A stretch of 58,657 nt of DNA, from assembly GCA_023662725.1 (NCBI GenBank), contig JAMPIL010000010.1:1-58657 (forward strand), in the 5' to 3' direction. Made by a program: the position numbers and the translations under genes. Below, in pieces: positions 46,287-55,768 of the stretch (position 1 is the stretch's first letter; the number at the start of each line of letters is the position of its first letter). The notes beneath the pieces are model-generated. The model made no database searches. It saw only the letters and a list, made by a program, of their open reading frames with translations, and was not told where the DNA came from. The DNA comes from Ruminococcus flavefaciens (GTDB lineage: Bacteria > Bacillota > Clostridia > Oscillospirales > Ruminococcaceae).

Positions 46287-48628
46287 TCAATCTGCCAGCG
46301 ACAGCGTGACGGTTACATCTCCGTCACCAAGTATTTCCAACAAGCTTTCTTTTGTGGCATTGTTGATTTTTCCAAGTCTTGTAAAATTCCAGCTGTTCGT
46401 ATCGTAATATATAACAAACGAATTTCCCTGATACAGGATCAAATCACCCGGTTCAGTGGTGATCTGCTCGTCATTACGAGGCAGACTTGTTCCCAGTGAA
46501 CCAACCTTTTCAAAATTTGAATAGTCGCTCATATTAATTGTCAGAGAACCTGCTTCGAGTATTTCTTTCAGAGCCTTTGCCGATGAATTATCACACATTT
46601 CTGCTGTAAGCGTTGTATTTCCAACAGTGATATTCATTGTGTATTCTCCTTCTGATTTCACATTATTTTCTTTCAGCCACTGGTCTATTTCCTCCTCATC
46701 ATAGGAAGAATAGGTAACGTCAAGACCTTTTTTCATTATGCTGTCGGGAGTCAGCTTTGCGACCATGCTGATCGTCTGACCAAAACGTCCGCCGCCCATG
46801 GAACAGAACGGTATAATTGTTTTACCGCCATATTCAAGCCTACATCTTCAAGGTATGCTTTAAGTTCGGGAACTTCATTTGCCCTTATTTCATCTAACGC
46901 TTCTCCATATAGTCTAGTGGAATTTGATGTTGCAGAATACGGCACGGCACGTTCAATACGGAAAATATTAGCGTTTGTTTTTTCGGCTATCATTTTAGCA
47001 AAACCGTCGGTATTGCCTGTCTGAGAAAAATATGCAATAAGCACTTTACCATTATTACTGTCATTTGAAACAGATTTGTACTGACTGGTAACTGTTTCAT
47101 TGGTGAGTTTGGCGCTTCTTACAGGACGTATGCCTATGCCGTAAAATGGAACATCGGCAGGAAAAGCACTTCTGTATGCGCTTCTGATATGCTTTGGCAT
47201 ATCATTCCAACCGCCGCCGCGTGCGATTTTGTAATTGCCTTCTTTTGCGCCTGTCGGGTCAGAAGTCTGATCATTGTATTCACCGTACCAATCCCATACC
47301 CATTCGGCTGCATTACCATGCATATTATACAGCCCAAAATCATTTGCATTATAGCTGTCAATATCAACTGTATGCTGTAAGTAGCCATTTACCCAGCGAC
47401 CGCTTGCATCATTATTGTAGCCATAAGCATTATAACAGTTTGCGTCGTCATCGTTTACATAGTCGCCAAAAGAGAACGGAGTATCTGTATTTGCCCTTGC
47501 CGCATATTCCCATTCTGCCTCTGTCGGCAAACGATAGCCGTTCGCATTTTTATTCCATGTAACTGTTTTTCCTGAAATTGTGTAACACGGTGTAAATCCT
47601 TCTTTAACACTCAGCTTGTTACAGTATTGTACGGCGTCATACCATGTGATATTGGTAACAGGAAGATTATCTCCGACATTTTCACTTGGATTATTCCCCA
47701 TAACTTCCTGATATTCCTGTTGCGATATTTCAGTTTTTGACATATAGAAATCGCCGACAGTTACTTGATGCTGAATCTCATCAAGACTGCGTTCAGGTTC
47801 GCTTTCAGGACTGCCCATCTGGAATGTTCCGCCCTTTATAAATTCATATTGCGCATTATTGTTTTTTATTTCTGCGATTTCAGCCTGCTTTTCATTCATC
47901 CAATCGCCAACACTTTCTTTAGTCGCAGTTGAAGCAAAACGCTTTCCTTCCAGTTGAGTGCCGATTGTAATAAGATTTGCAATATTTTTTTCACTTGTGG
48001 AAATACCGCTGCTTGCGGAAGTACAAAACGGAATGACGATTTTATCCGAGAAATCATAGCTTTCAAGGAATGTATCAATAATACGTGGTTCTTCGCCCCA
48101 CCATATCGGGTAGCCAAGATAGATAACTTCATAAGCGTCAATAGAATCGATCGGGTCGGCAATTTCAGGACGAACAGTTTTACCGCTCTGCTCTCTGTTT
48201 GCACGGCAGGAAGAATTATTATAACTAATATCCTCATCGGTATATGGAATAGCAGCTTCAATTTCATAGCTGTCCGTATTTCCCAATTCTATCAGATATT
48301 CAGCAATTTTCTCCGTATTGTTTGTGCGTGAGAAGTATACAACCAGTGTGTCATTATTTTCCGAAAGCTGTTCAGAAAAATATTGTCTCATAAGACATAA
48401 ATCGAAAACGTCCCACCTGCCGTCTTTGTTCAAATCATAGTCTTTACCGCTTAAATCCGGTGTTTCTCTGGTAAGCAGGAAATCTTGTAGGTTTTTAATA
48501 TCTTCAATTGTGTATTTTATTGTTCCCGCAGCTTCAACTGGCTTATATGTTTTTTGTATACCTACGATTGGAACAAATGCAAAGGCACATAAAACAACTG
48601 CAGTAAAAATAGAAACTATCTTTTTCAT
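46287..48628 (-). pseudogene. Secreted dockerin - flavodoxin - SUMF1-like - flavodoxin - cyclophilin-like protein, frameshifted
   Basis: Signal peptide (IVSIFTAVVLCAFAFVPIVG), dockerin-like region (IEDIKNLQDFLLTRETPDL, YDLNKDGRWDVFDLCLMRQY), flavodoxin 1 (DTLVVYFSRTNNTEKIAEYL, YLGYPIWWGEEPRI), and a full SUMF1/FGE-like domain (FIKGGTFQMGSPESEPERSL, YRLPTEAEWEYAARANTDT, NMHGNAAEWVWDWYGEY, KIARGGGWNDMPKHIRSAYR) with no catalytic Cys. Flavodoxin 2 has YFSQTGNTDGFAKMIAEKT but loses about 27 residues and the frame near 46835. It resumes as GKTIIPFCSMGGGRFGQTIS and ends in a type C cyclophilin-like domain. Confidence 0.75.
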
Positions 48629-48733
48629 GTTATCACCTCTCTGATAAACTGTTCCGCCAGATGAGCGCTTCCCGTAATCACTACTATTTTCATTGAAAAT
48701 TCCTCCTGTTGATTTTTATTTGTTAAGATCGAT

Positions 48734-49303
48734 TTATTCCGTATCAACCTTTTTTATGAATTTTGCAGGCACACCGCCAAAAATGCAGTTTTCGGGTACA
48801 TCACAGTTTACAACTGCACCGCCTGCGATAATTGCACCATCGCCTATGCTCACACCGGGAAGAATGGTAGAATTTGAACCTATCCATACCTTGTTTCCGA
48901 TGTGGATCGCCGACGGTATCAGATTTCCACGTTTTTGAGGATTCTGATGATGATTCAGAGTTGCAAGTACAACATTGTGACCGATCAGAACATCATCTCC
49001 AATATAAATTCCGCCCTGATCCTGAAACTTACAACCTGCATTAATAAACACATTTTTACCTAAGTGGATATTTATCCCACAATCAGAATAAAACGGTGGA
49101 AACAATCCGAGATTTTCAATTTTATGAGTTGTAAGCTTTTCCATAAGTTCCTGCAATTCACTTGGTTCATGATAGCTGTCATTCATCTTATGAGTTATCT
49201 TCAACGCTCTCTGAGAAAGACTGTGCATATGAATATGCACTGGCGAATCTGCCTGCATTTCTTTTCCGGTATTCATGATATCAAGAAATTCCTTATCTGT
49301 CAC
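48734..49303 (-). CDS. Maltose/galactoside O-acetyltransferase-like protein, 189 aa
   Basis: A left-handed beta-helix acetyltransferase: [16 protein letters not shown], an N-terminal helical cap, then hexapeptide repeats ([40 protein letters not shown]) with the catalytic His region [14 protein letters not shown]. It moves an acetyl group from acetyl-CoA to a sugar or small molecule. Intact, with GGGAGG before the ATG, and first gene after the shared-operator promoter at 49328. Confidence 0.9.
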   Translation of the reverse strand: MTDKEFLDIMNTGKEMQADSPVHIHMHSLSQRALKITHKMNDSYHEPSELQELMEKLTTHKIENLGLFPPFYSDCGINIHLGKNVFINAGCKFQDQGGIYIGDDVLIGHNVVLATLNHHQNPQKRGNLIPSAIHIGNKVWIGSNSTILPGVSIGDGAIIAGGAVVNCDVPENCIFGGVPAKFIKKVDTE

Positions 49304-49327
49304 ATCAATTCCTCCCTTTTTGTTTCA

Positions 49328-49384
49328 ATTATATCATACCTCTCTACAAATTACAAATACTTATATCGAATAGAATACTATGCC
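49328..49384 (-). promoter_or_regulatory. Redox regulon promoter 3 with GCAT-N15-ATAAGTATT operator
   Basis: On the - strand GCAT (49380-49383), 15 bases, ATAAGTATT joined to TTGTAA (49351-49356), 17 bases, TATAAT (49328-49333). It drives the acetyltransferase and probably the dockerin, esterase and lipoprotein genes to its left. Confidence 0.7.
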
Positions 49385-49389
49385 TATAA

Positions 49390-49446
49390 AGCATATCAGA
49401 GCATCCAATATAAGTATTTGTATTTTTTTACGCTTTGTGCTATAAT
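49390..49446 (+). promoter_or_regulatory. Redox regulon promoter 4 with GCAT-N15-ATAAGTATT operator
   Basis: On the + strand GCAT (49391-49394), 15 bases, ATAAGTATT joined to TTGTAT (49418-49423), 17 bases, TATAAT (49441-49446). It is back-to-back with promoter 3. The gene it once served survives only as a flavodoxin tail and a broken LysR. Confidence 0.7.
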
Positions 49447-49451
49447 TTTAG

Positions 49452-49586
49452 CAGAGAAGCTGGATAGACTGTTTTGAAAAAGCTGAATTAAAAGGTACTG
49501 TTTTCTTTGGAGGTGTTAATTCTACTGCCGATATTGTAAACAATCAAAAGCTTGATGAAGCTTTTGATTTGGGAAGAAGTGTGTAA
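49452..49586 (+). pseudogene. C-terminal tail of a flavodoxin/NAD(P)H oxidoreductase
   Basis: The frame SWIDCFEKAELKGTVFF, then GGVNSTADIVNNQKLDEAFD and LGRSV looks like the last strand and helix of a flavodoxin-like oxidoreductase. It begins a few bases after the -10 box, so the start and most of the gene were deleted. Confidence 0.5.
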
Positions 49587-49619
49587 GATTCTTACTAATG
49601 TATACGGAGATGTTGGAAT

Positions 49620-49934
49620 GAAAATTAGAGTATTACGTTATTTTTTGACCGTCGCAAGGGAGGAAAATATCACCAAATCCGCCGAAAAGCTACATATCAC
49701 ACAGCCTACGCTCTCACGGCAATTAAAGCAGTTGGAAACGATTCAATATTTGTGCGTGAGGGACTTGGCTTGATATTGACTTTTTACAAACTCGTTAATA
49801 CTACAAACGGCAGCGGACTTATATTTCGCCCTCTCACTCCAAGGCTTGAAACAAAGCTTTATATTATATGGAAAAAATATCAGGTATTTTCACCGATGGC
49901 GGAAAAATTGATAGAGTTAATTCAAAATAGTTGA
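49620..49934 (+). pseudogene. LysR-family regulator 3 with large internal deletion
   Basis: The winged helix is complete (MKIRVLRYFLTVAREENITK, SAEKLHITQPTLSRQLKQLE). The text then jumps, in another frame, to the C-terminal end of the effector domain (REGLGLILTFYKLVNTTNGS, LIFRPLTPRLETKLYIIWKK). About 190 codons are missing. The remaining HTH could still bind DNA, but the product lacks a ligand domain. Confidence 0.75.
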
Positions 49935-49945
49935 TATAAGTTTTA

Positions 49946-50002
49946 GGCATTTCTTGTAATACAAAATAAGTATTGGACATTTCAGAGCTTCGCTGATATA
50001 AT
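49946..50002 (+). promoter_or_regulatory. Redox regulon promoter 5 with GCAT-N15-ATAAGTATT operator
   Basis: GCAT (49947-49950), 15 bases, ATAAGTATT joined to TGGACA (49974-49979), 17 bases, TATAAT (49997-50002). It drives the small helical protein C and the hydrolase. Confidence 0.75.
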
Positions 50003-50023
50003 AATAGCAGAAGGAGTGATGAG

Positions 50024-50251
50024 ATGATTTGTTTTGAAACTCAGCTGGAGGAATGTCTGATCGATGCTGGTTGTTCCAAAAAGGAGAGATCAGAAATTTT
50101 GCAATTCTATTCTGAAAGTAACATACAGCAGATGATTTCTCTGCTTCGTATGCACAGAAAAGTCACTCTTGATATGATTCATGCAGGCGAAAAACAAATC
50201 AGTTGTCTTGATTACCTTGTTTTTCAGCTTGAAAAAGAATTACAGAAATGA
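50024..50251 (+). CDS. Orphan small helical protein C, 75 aa
   Basis: MICFETQLEECLIDAGCSKK, then LLRMHRKVTLDMIHAGEKQI and SCLDYLVFQLEKELQK. Paralogue of the proteins at 40284 and 46039. AAGGAG lies before the ATG and promoter 5 is directly upstream. No DNA-binding motif is seen; it is probably a helical hairpin dimer. Confidence 0.65.
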   Translation: MICFETQLEECLIDAGCSKKERSEILQFYSESNIQQMISLLRMHRKVTLDMIHAGEKQISCLDYLVFQLEKELQK

Positions 50252-50266
50252 AAGGCGGTTATGATT

Positions 50267-51255
50267 ATGGCAGAAACATTGAAATTAACAGCGGAATGGG
50301 ATAAGGTTTTTCCGAAAAGCGAAAAAGCAGACCACAAAAAAGTGACGTTCATAAACCGTTACGGAATAACATTGGCAGCGGATATGTATACACCAAAAAA
50401 TGCACAGTGCAAGCTTGCGGCAATTGCAGTCTGCGGACCGTTCGGAGCAGTGAAAGAACAGTCAAGCGGATTGTATGCACAGACAATGGCAGAACGTGGT
50501 TTTCTCACCATTGCGTTTGACCCGTCATTTACAGGAGAGAGCGGCGGTATGACGAGATATATGGCTTCTCCCGATATCAACACTGAGGACTTTATGGCGG
50601 CAGTTGATTTTCTTTCCGTGCAGGAAAATGTTGATGCCGAAAAAATCGGGATAATCGGCATTTGCGGCTGGGGGGGCTGGCATTGAATACGGCAGCTCTT
50701 GATACCAGAATCAAGGCTACAGTTGCTTCAACTATGTACGATATGTCAAGGGTCAATGCCAACGGCTATTTCGATGCTGAAGACAGTGAAGAGCAGCGTT
50801 ATATCAAAAAGCAAGCGATGAATGCCCAGCGCATTGATGATTACAAATCAAAAAGCTATGAACTTGGTGGCGGAGTTGTCGACCCTCTGCCAGAGGACAC
50901 TCCGTTTTTTGTAAAGGACTATCATTCTTACTACAAGACAGAACGTGGTTATCATAAGCGTTCACTCAATTCAAACTGTGGCTGGAATAAGATTGGTTGT
51001 ATGTCGTTTATGAATCAGCCTATCAACTGCTATACCAATGAGATCAGAAGTGCAGTACTAATCATGCATGGTGAAAAGGCGCATTCATGTTATTTCAGCA
51101 AAGACGCATTTGCTGCAATGACAACTGACAGCAAGTATAACGACAATAAGGAGCTGCTCATTATTCCCGATGCTGTACATACCGATCTTTATGACGATGT
51201 GAATGTGATTCCGTTTGATAAAATGACTGGATTTTTTAATGAGGCTTTTAAATAA
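50267..51255 (+). pseudogene. Dienelactone-hydrolase-like alpha/beta hydrolase, frameshifted in a G run
   Basis: The first part holds FINRYGITLAADMYTPKN, AVCGPFGAVKEQSSGLYAQT, ERGFLTIAFDPSFTGESGG and the elbow IGICGWGG. The frame breaks in a G7 run at 50673-50679; eight Gs would give GWGGLALNTAALDTRIKATV, which continues in the next frame to the end. The C-terminal part has VLIMHGEKAHSCYFSKDAF and the His in PDAVHTDLYDDV. The nucleophile is Cys rather than Ser, as in dienelactone hydrolases. The break may be a sequencing or assembly error. AAGGCGG precedes the start. Confidence 0.75.
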
Positions 51256-51298
51256 AATAAACAACCCACGGCAAAGCCGGGGATTTTCTAAATACAAG

Positions 51299-51329
51299 AA
51301 AATCTCCTGACGTTGTGTCAGGAGATTTT
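51299..51329. terminator. Bidirectional terminator
   Basis: AAAATCTCCTGA and TCAGGAGATTTT form a 12-bp stem between the converging hydrolase and SDR genes. Confidence 0.8.
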
Positions 51330-51362
51330 GACTTTTGAAATATTGTTACGGTCATATTTTTG

Positions 51363-52265
51363 TTACGATCCCACAATCGTTCCGCCGTTAGGGTGCAGCA
51401 CCTGTCCAGTCATGTAACTTGCATCATCAGAGGCAAGAAACACATAACAGGGAGAAACCTCAAAGGGCTGACCTGCTCTCATCATTGGAACTTTTGAAGT
51501 CTTTGAGCCAAAAGTCCTGATTTCTTCCGTTGAATATGACGAAGGTATAAGCGGCGTCCATATCGGTCCCGGAGCGACGGCATTTACCCTTATTCCCTTA
51601 TCTGCAAGTGACAGAGACAGCGACCTTGTTAATGCCGCAATCGCTCCCTTTGTAGAACTGTAATCTATCAGATCTTTGTTTCCTTCATAAGCAGTTACGG
51701 AAGTAGTATTGATAATACTACTTCCTTTTTTCATATAAGGAAGTGCATATTGTATCAAATAGAAAAATGAAAACACATTATTTCTAAATATGAATTCAAG
51801 CTGTTCATGAGAAATATCCAGAATGCTCCGCTGAATAAACTGAACTGCATGATTGTTCACCAGAATATCAAGTTTTCCAAAACATTCAACTGTTTTGTTC
51901 ACACACATTTTTGCAAATTCAGGATTCTTCAGATCTCCTTGCATTAACAGACATTTTCCGCCGAGCTCTTTGATTCGTGCAGCCGTTTCGGCAGCGTCTT
52001 TGTCTTCGTCGTAATATACGATAACTATGTCTGCTCCCTCTTTGACGAAATCATAGGCAACCGCTCTGCCGATTCCGCTGTCTCCCCCTGTAATTAGTGC
52101 GACCTTATTTTCAAGTCTTTTATACGACTTGCAGCATTCAGAGATCGGTCTGGGATTCATAACATATTCCAATCCTGGCTGCCTGTTCTGATGCTGCGGC
52201 GGAAATGATAACGGAACATTTCCGCAATTGGTTAAATTGCGATTTTTATTTTGATGCTGATTCAT
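51363..52265 (-). CDS. SDR-family oxidoreductase, general-stress type, 300 aa
   Basis: The Rossmann motif KVALITGGDSGIGRAVAYDF, the structural NNHAVQ motif, catalytic Ser/Tyr/Lys in INTTSVTAYEGN and DYSSTKGAIAALTRSL, and the C-terminal VNAVAPGPIWTPLIPSSYS are all present. The ~45-residue N-terminal extension with RPISECCKSYKRLENK is typical of the GSP39/YhdF/YhxC-like group, which respond to general stress. Intact. The start lies 49 bases left of the convergent end of YyaL. Confidence 0.9.
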   Translation of the reverse strand: MNQHQNKNRNLTNCGNVPLSFPPQHQNRQPGLEYVMNPRPISECCKSYKRLENKVALITGGDSGIGRAVAYDFVKEGADIVIVYYDEDKDAAETAARIKELGGKCLLMQGDLKNPEFAKMCVNKTVECFGKLDILVNNHAVQFIQRSILDISHEQLEFIFRNNVFSFFYLIQYALPYMKKGSSIINTTSVTAYEGNKDLIDYSSTKGAIAALTRSLSLSLADKGIRVNAVAPGPIWTPLIPSSYSTEEIRTFGSKTSKVPMMRAGQPFEVSPCYVFLASDDASYMTGQVLHPNGGTIVGS

Positions 52266-52313
52266 TGGCTGATACCCCCTTGCTGCATTATATGCTTGAA
52301 ATGATAAAACGGC

Positions 52314-54251
52314 TTAAAAATCACATTCATTTGACGGAGGCAGACAAGCATGATTTTTGCAGACAAAGTAAGTTGTTCTGTCATTCAAAAGTTGATATTC
52401 TTTGCATTCCAGAATGACTATTACGTTTGCCAATAGCGGAAGTTTTGGTTTCATTTCTTCTAATTCCACATTATCTTTCGGGACGACTACAATATGCTCC
52501 GGCGGATTTTCATATATCAGCTTTGCAATCAGAAACATACAATTTCCTGCCGGATAATTATTTGCTTTTACTGATAAAAAAGACAACTGATTTTCTATGA
52601 AATCTTTGTATTCAGCTTTGTCTGTAAGTTGATACAGTCTTACAAAATTATATGCCATGACCGAATTTCCGCTCGGCATTGCACCATCATAAGTTTCCTT
52701 TGGGTTCATAAAAAGTTCTGTACTTTTTGATTCCGACAAATAAAATCCGCCGTTTTCAGTATCGGAAAAATTCTTCACCGCTTCATCACAGAACTTTTCT
52801 GCCTTTTTAAGATAATTTCTGTCCAGAGTCGAATTATATAGTTCTATTAAGGCGGTAATATAGAATGCATAATCGTCTAAAAAGGCATTGTCAGAATGTT
52901 TTCCATTGCGATAGCTTGCGAAAAGCTGACTGCCGCTGCACATATTTTTCTCAATAAATTTTTGCGCATTGACAGCGGCATTCAGATATTTTTCTTTATG
53001 TGAAACTCTGTAAAGCATAGACATTGCTGTAATCACCAAGGCATTCCAAGAAAGTAAAATTTTATCGTCAAGATGCAAATTGGTACGTTTTTTCCGATAA
53101 TCATAGAGCTTTTGAATTTCATCACTGAAATCTTTGTTGAAATCATTGCTTTTCAACAGATTTGGAATATTTACACCCTCAAAATTGCCGTTTGAAGTAA
53201 TATCAAAAGTTTCTGAAAATTGCTTTTCTTTTTCTTCACCCAGAACTTTAAAAATTTCATTCAGCGTAAAAGTATAAAATTTACCCTCAACGCCATCGCT
53301 GTCGGCATCCAGTGCACTGTAAAATCCACCGTCTGGAGATATCATTTCACGCAGAATATATTCTGCCGTTTTTTCAGCCGTATCAAGGTAAATTTTGTTA
53401 TTTGTCAGACTGTAAGCTGCGGAATATGCCATAACCAGTAATGCATTATCATAGAGCATTTTTTCAAAGTGCGGCACAAGAAAAAACCGGTCAGTTGAAT
53501 ATCTGGAAAATCCATAACCAATATGATCAAAAATGCCGCCTTTCCGCATTTGCAGGAGTGTTTTCTCCACCATTTTCATTGCATCTGAATTATTGTTCAG
53601 CTTTGCATACAGCATCAAAAATAATAAATTGTGGGGTGTTGGAAATTTCGGCGATGAACCAAATCCTCCATTGATTTCATCAAAACTGTCTGAGAATATC
53701 TGCATTGCCCGCTCTATCAAATTTTCATCATTTTCCTTTTTATTACTCGTCTCCATACTTTTCAAGTGTGTAATAACTTGTTCGGCAGAGTCTGAAAATT
53801 CACTCCGATTATTTTTCCATTGATTTGCAATAGCTTGTAGTAAATCGAAAAATCCAGGCGTTCCGTAATGCGATTTTGGCAGAAAATATGTGCCTGCAAA
53901 AAATGGTTTCTTATCCCATGTCATAAAAATACTCATTGGCCAGCCACCGCTTCCTGTGAATGCCTGACAAACGGACATATACACGCTGTCAATATCGGGA
54001 CGTTCCTCACGGTCAACTTTTATAGAAATAAAATATTTATTGAGGATTTCCGCAGTTTTTTCATTCTCAAAGCTCTCATGCGCCATAACGTGACACCAAT
54101 GACAGGTACTGTAGCCGATACTCAGAAAAATTGGTTTATCCTCTATTCTTGCCTTTTTAAAGGCTTCATCGCACCATGGATACCAATTCACAGGATTTTC
54201 TGAATGCTGTAACAGGTACGGACTGGTTTCATATTTCAAATAATTGGACAT
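52314..54251 (-). CDS. YyaL / DUF255 thioredoxin-fold protein, 645 aa
   Basis: An N-terminal thioredoxin-like domain with [51 protein letters not shown] (CxxC) and [13 protein letters not shown], then a long (alpha/alpha)6-like region as in glycan epimerases ([65 protein letters not shown]). Intact and close to full family length. Its biochemical role in bacteria is not settled. AGGAGG precedes the start. Confidence 0.9.
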   Translation of the reverse strand: MSNYLKYETSPYLLQHSENPVNWYPWCDEAFKKARIEDKPIFLSIGYSTCHWCHVMAHESFENEKTAEILNKYFISIKVDREERPDIDSVYMSVCQAFTGSGGWPMSIFMTWDKKPFFAGTYFLPKSHYGTPGFFDLLQAIANQWKNNRSEFSDSAEQVITHLKSMETSNKKENDENLIERAMQIFSDSFDEINGGFGSSPKFPTPHNLLFLMLYAKLNNNSDAMKMVEKTLLQMRKGGIFDHIGYGFSRYSTDRFFLVPHFEKMLYDNALLVMAYSAAYSLTNNKIYLDTAEKTAEYILREMISPDGGFYSALDADSDGVEGKFYTFTLNEIFKVLGEEKEKQFSETFDITSNGNFEGVNIPNLLKSNDFNKDFSDEIQKLYDYRKKRTNLHLDDKILLSWNALVITAMSMLYRVSHKEKYLNAAVNAQKFIEKNMCSGSQLFASYRNGKHSDNAFLDDYAFYITALIELYNSTLDRNYLKKAEKFCDEAVKNFSDTENGGFYLSESKSTELFMNPKETYDGAMPSGNSVMAYNFVRLYQLTDKAEYKDFIENQLSFLSVKANNYPAGNCMFLIAKLIYENPPEHIVVVPKDNVELEEMKPKLPLLANVIVILECKEYQLLNDRTTYFVCKNHACLPPSNECDF

Positions 54252-54323
54252 ATTTCTTCCTCCTAATGCTTTTAGATTATTATAACATTTTTTATGTATA
54301 TCATACTAAATAAAATGTAAGCG

Positions 54324-54362
54324 AAAAGAGCTTGCTTCAGTACATTGTGGCAAGCTCTTTTT
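54324..54362. terminator. Terminator between the catalase operon and YyaL
   Basis: AAAAGAGCTTGC and GCAAGCTCTTTT pair around a 14-base loop, with a T run on the right arm side. It ends the leftward catalase unit. Confidence 0.75.
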
Positions 54363-54363
54363 A

Positions 54364-54537
54364 CTAATTTTGGGATATCATACTTTTCACATACTGTTTC
54401 ATTTCTGCTTTTGATTTGATAGCATATGTCCCTTGAATAATCTCCTGCTTTTTACTTTCAGTAAGATTTGAAAATCTCTGCATTGCTTCTGGATTCTGTG
54501 CAAGTGCCATTCCCAATCCAAGTAGTATTTCGTACAC
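54364..54537 (-). CDS. Small helical protein after the catalase, 57 aa
   Basis: A GTG at 54537 opens VYEILLGLGMALAQNPEAMQ, then RFSNLTESKKQEIIQGTYAI and a short tail ending in TAG just before a terminator. The RBS (AAGGTG) overlaps the start and is poor, so it may be a fragment or a coupled gene. Several spore-coat loci carry small proteins of this kind, but no family is recognised. Confidence 0.45.
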   Translation of the reverse strand: MYEILLGLGMALAQNPEAMQRFSNLTESKKQEIIQGTYAIKSKAEMKQYVKSMISQN

Positions 54538-54546
54538 CTTAAAATT

Positions 54547-55215
54547 TTAATGAAACGATGGAGGTGTAACATTGGTATTGGGAAATCTGCTGTTTTCAGG
54601 CGAAGGTTCAGACATACTAAAATACATTTTTGCTGCTTTTGTCGTACCAAAATCACGATTGGAACCGGTGTTCTGCACTTTGTTAAAGGCTTCACGGAAC
54701 ATCGCATTATGCGCTTCTTCACGATTCAGCAGGAAATCAATGGTTTCCTTTACCTTTTTATCATCAATTTGCCTGTAAAGGTACTCATACACTACCTTGG
54801 CTCTTTGTTCCGAAGCAATATTTGATAGCAGATCAGCACACAGATCTCCGGTAACTGTCACATAATCTCCTGTCCATGAATAACCGGAAGCATTGATTAA
54901 CCCAGGATTTAGTCCAAGCAGCACATGAGACTGTATTTCTCCTGCCGGCACTGACTGAGCATCAACGTCATGACCGTTCAGCAGATTGATTGTCTGTGCA
55001 ACCATTTCCATATGACCCAGCTCTTCCGCTGCAATGTCAAGAAACAGATCTTTGATTTCCGGGTCTTTAATGCGGAAGCTCTGCGACATATACTGCATGG
55101 CAGCTTTTAGTTCACCATTAGCGCCGCCAAGCTGCTCCTGCAGAAGAGCGGCGTATTGTGGGTTTGGTCTTTCAACTGCAACCGGATGAAATAACATTTT
55201 TTCATGTTTGAACAT
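54547..55215 (-). CDS. cotJC: Manganese catalase / spore coat protein CotJC, 222 aa
   Basis: A di-manganese catalase of CotJC type: LQEQLGGANGELKAAMQYMS with the first Glu ligand, ELGHMEMVAQTINLLNGHD (ExxH), and SNIASEQRAKVVYEYLYRQI with the second half-site. The C-terminal tail TNVTPPSFH is typical. It breaks down hydrogen peroxide at the spore coat or in the cell. The ATG at 55215 with GGAGG is preferred to one at 55230. The usual partners CotJA and CotJB are absent here. Confidence 0.9.
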   Translation of the reverse strand: MFKHEKMLFHPVAVERPNPQYAALLQEQLGGANGELKAAMQYMSQSFRIKDPEIKDLFLDIAAEELGHMEMVAQTINLLNGHDVDAQSVPAGEIQSHVLLGLNPGLINASGYSWTGDYVTVTGDLCADLLSNIASEQRAKVVYEYLYRQIDDKKVKETIDFLLNREEAHNAMFREAFNKVQNTGSNRDFGTTKAAKMYFSMSEPSPENSRFPNTNVTPPSFH

Positions 55216-55548
55216 AGAATCTACCTCCATTCCTTAGTGAAAGTGTTCCCATAAAACAATTTCTTATACAATTTCTCGATTAGTTACTCATCATAATGTA
55301 TCACAATTTTCTTGGCAACAAGATAGATATTATTGTAATTTTATTTTAGAGAGAAGAATTTGCCTCTATTCAGTTGAATTGAACATTTTGATTTTTTCCC
55401 ATACTTTTTGATTTTGCTTATTCAATCTGATTATTCTTCAAAGGGGTTAAAATTTTACTTTTGATGGGTTCACTTTGTTTTGATTGAAAATTGGAATCAG
55501 TGGCAATTTAAATATAATTCATGAAGTCTTAAATATAAGAACACCACA

Positions 55549-55583
55549 GAAAGCCTTATTCTGCGGTGTTTTCATTATAGGCT
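55549..55583. terminator. Hairpin terminator
   Basis: AACACCACAGAA and TTCTGCGGTGTT pair with one G-T mismatch around an 11-base loop and a T-rich flank. Confidence 0.65.
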
Positions 55584-55601
55584 TTGTATCAAAGTTCGAG
55601 G

Positions 55602-55768
55602 TTACATATCAATTTTATTGTTTTTACATATCCTTATCATGTGGTTGAATTCAGTTCTTTTTTTCGTCTGAGTTCCTGAAATTCCCTCGTCAGCGAAAGT
55701 TCCAGCCAAAGTCCATTCCTTTTTTCTATTGATCAAATCCGTATAGTAAGCTATCTGAACCGGACATG
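55602..55768 (-). pseudogene. Serine recombinase, N-terminal domain fragment
   Basis: About 55 codons read QIAYYTDLINRKKEWTLAGT, FADEGISGTQTKKRTEFNHM and IRICKNNKID, the middle of a resolvase domain (DEGISGT and the R-x-x-F-N-x-M helix). The start and the catalytic Ser region are missing, as is everything after. Part of the element at the right end of the window. Confidence 0.6.

Noticed and set aside
49620-49934. LysR 3 as a functional short regulator
   Set aside because: The HTH and C-terminal tail are in different frames with about 190 codons missing between; it does not form one product.
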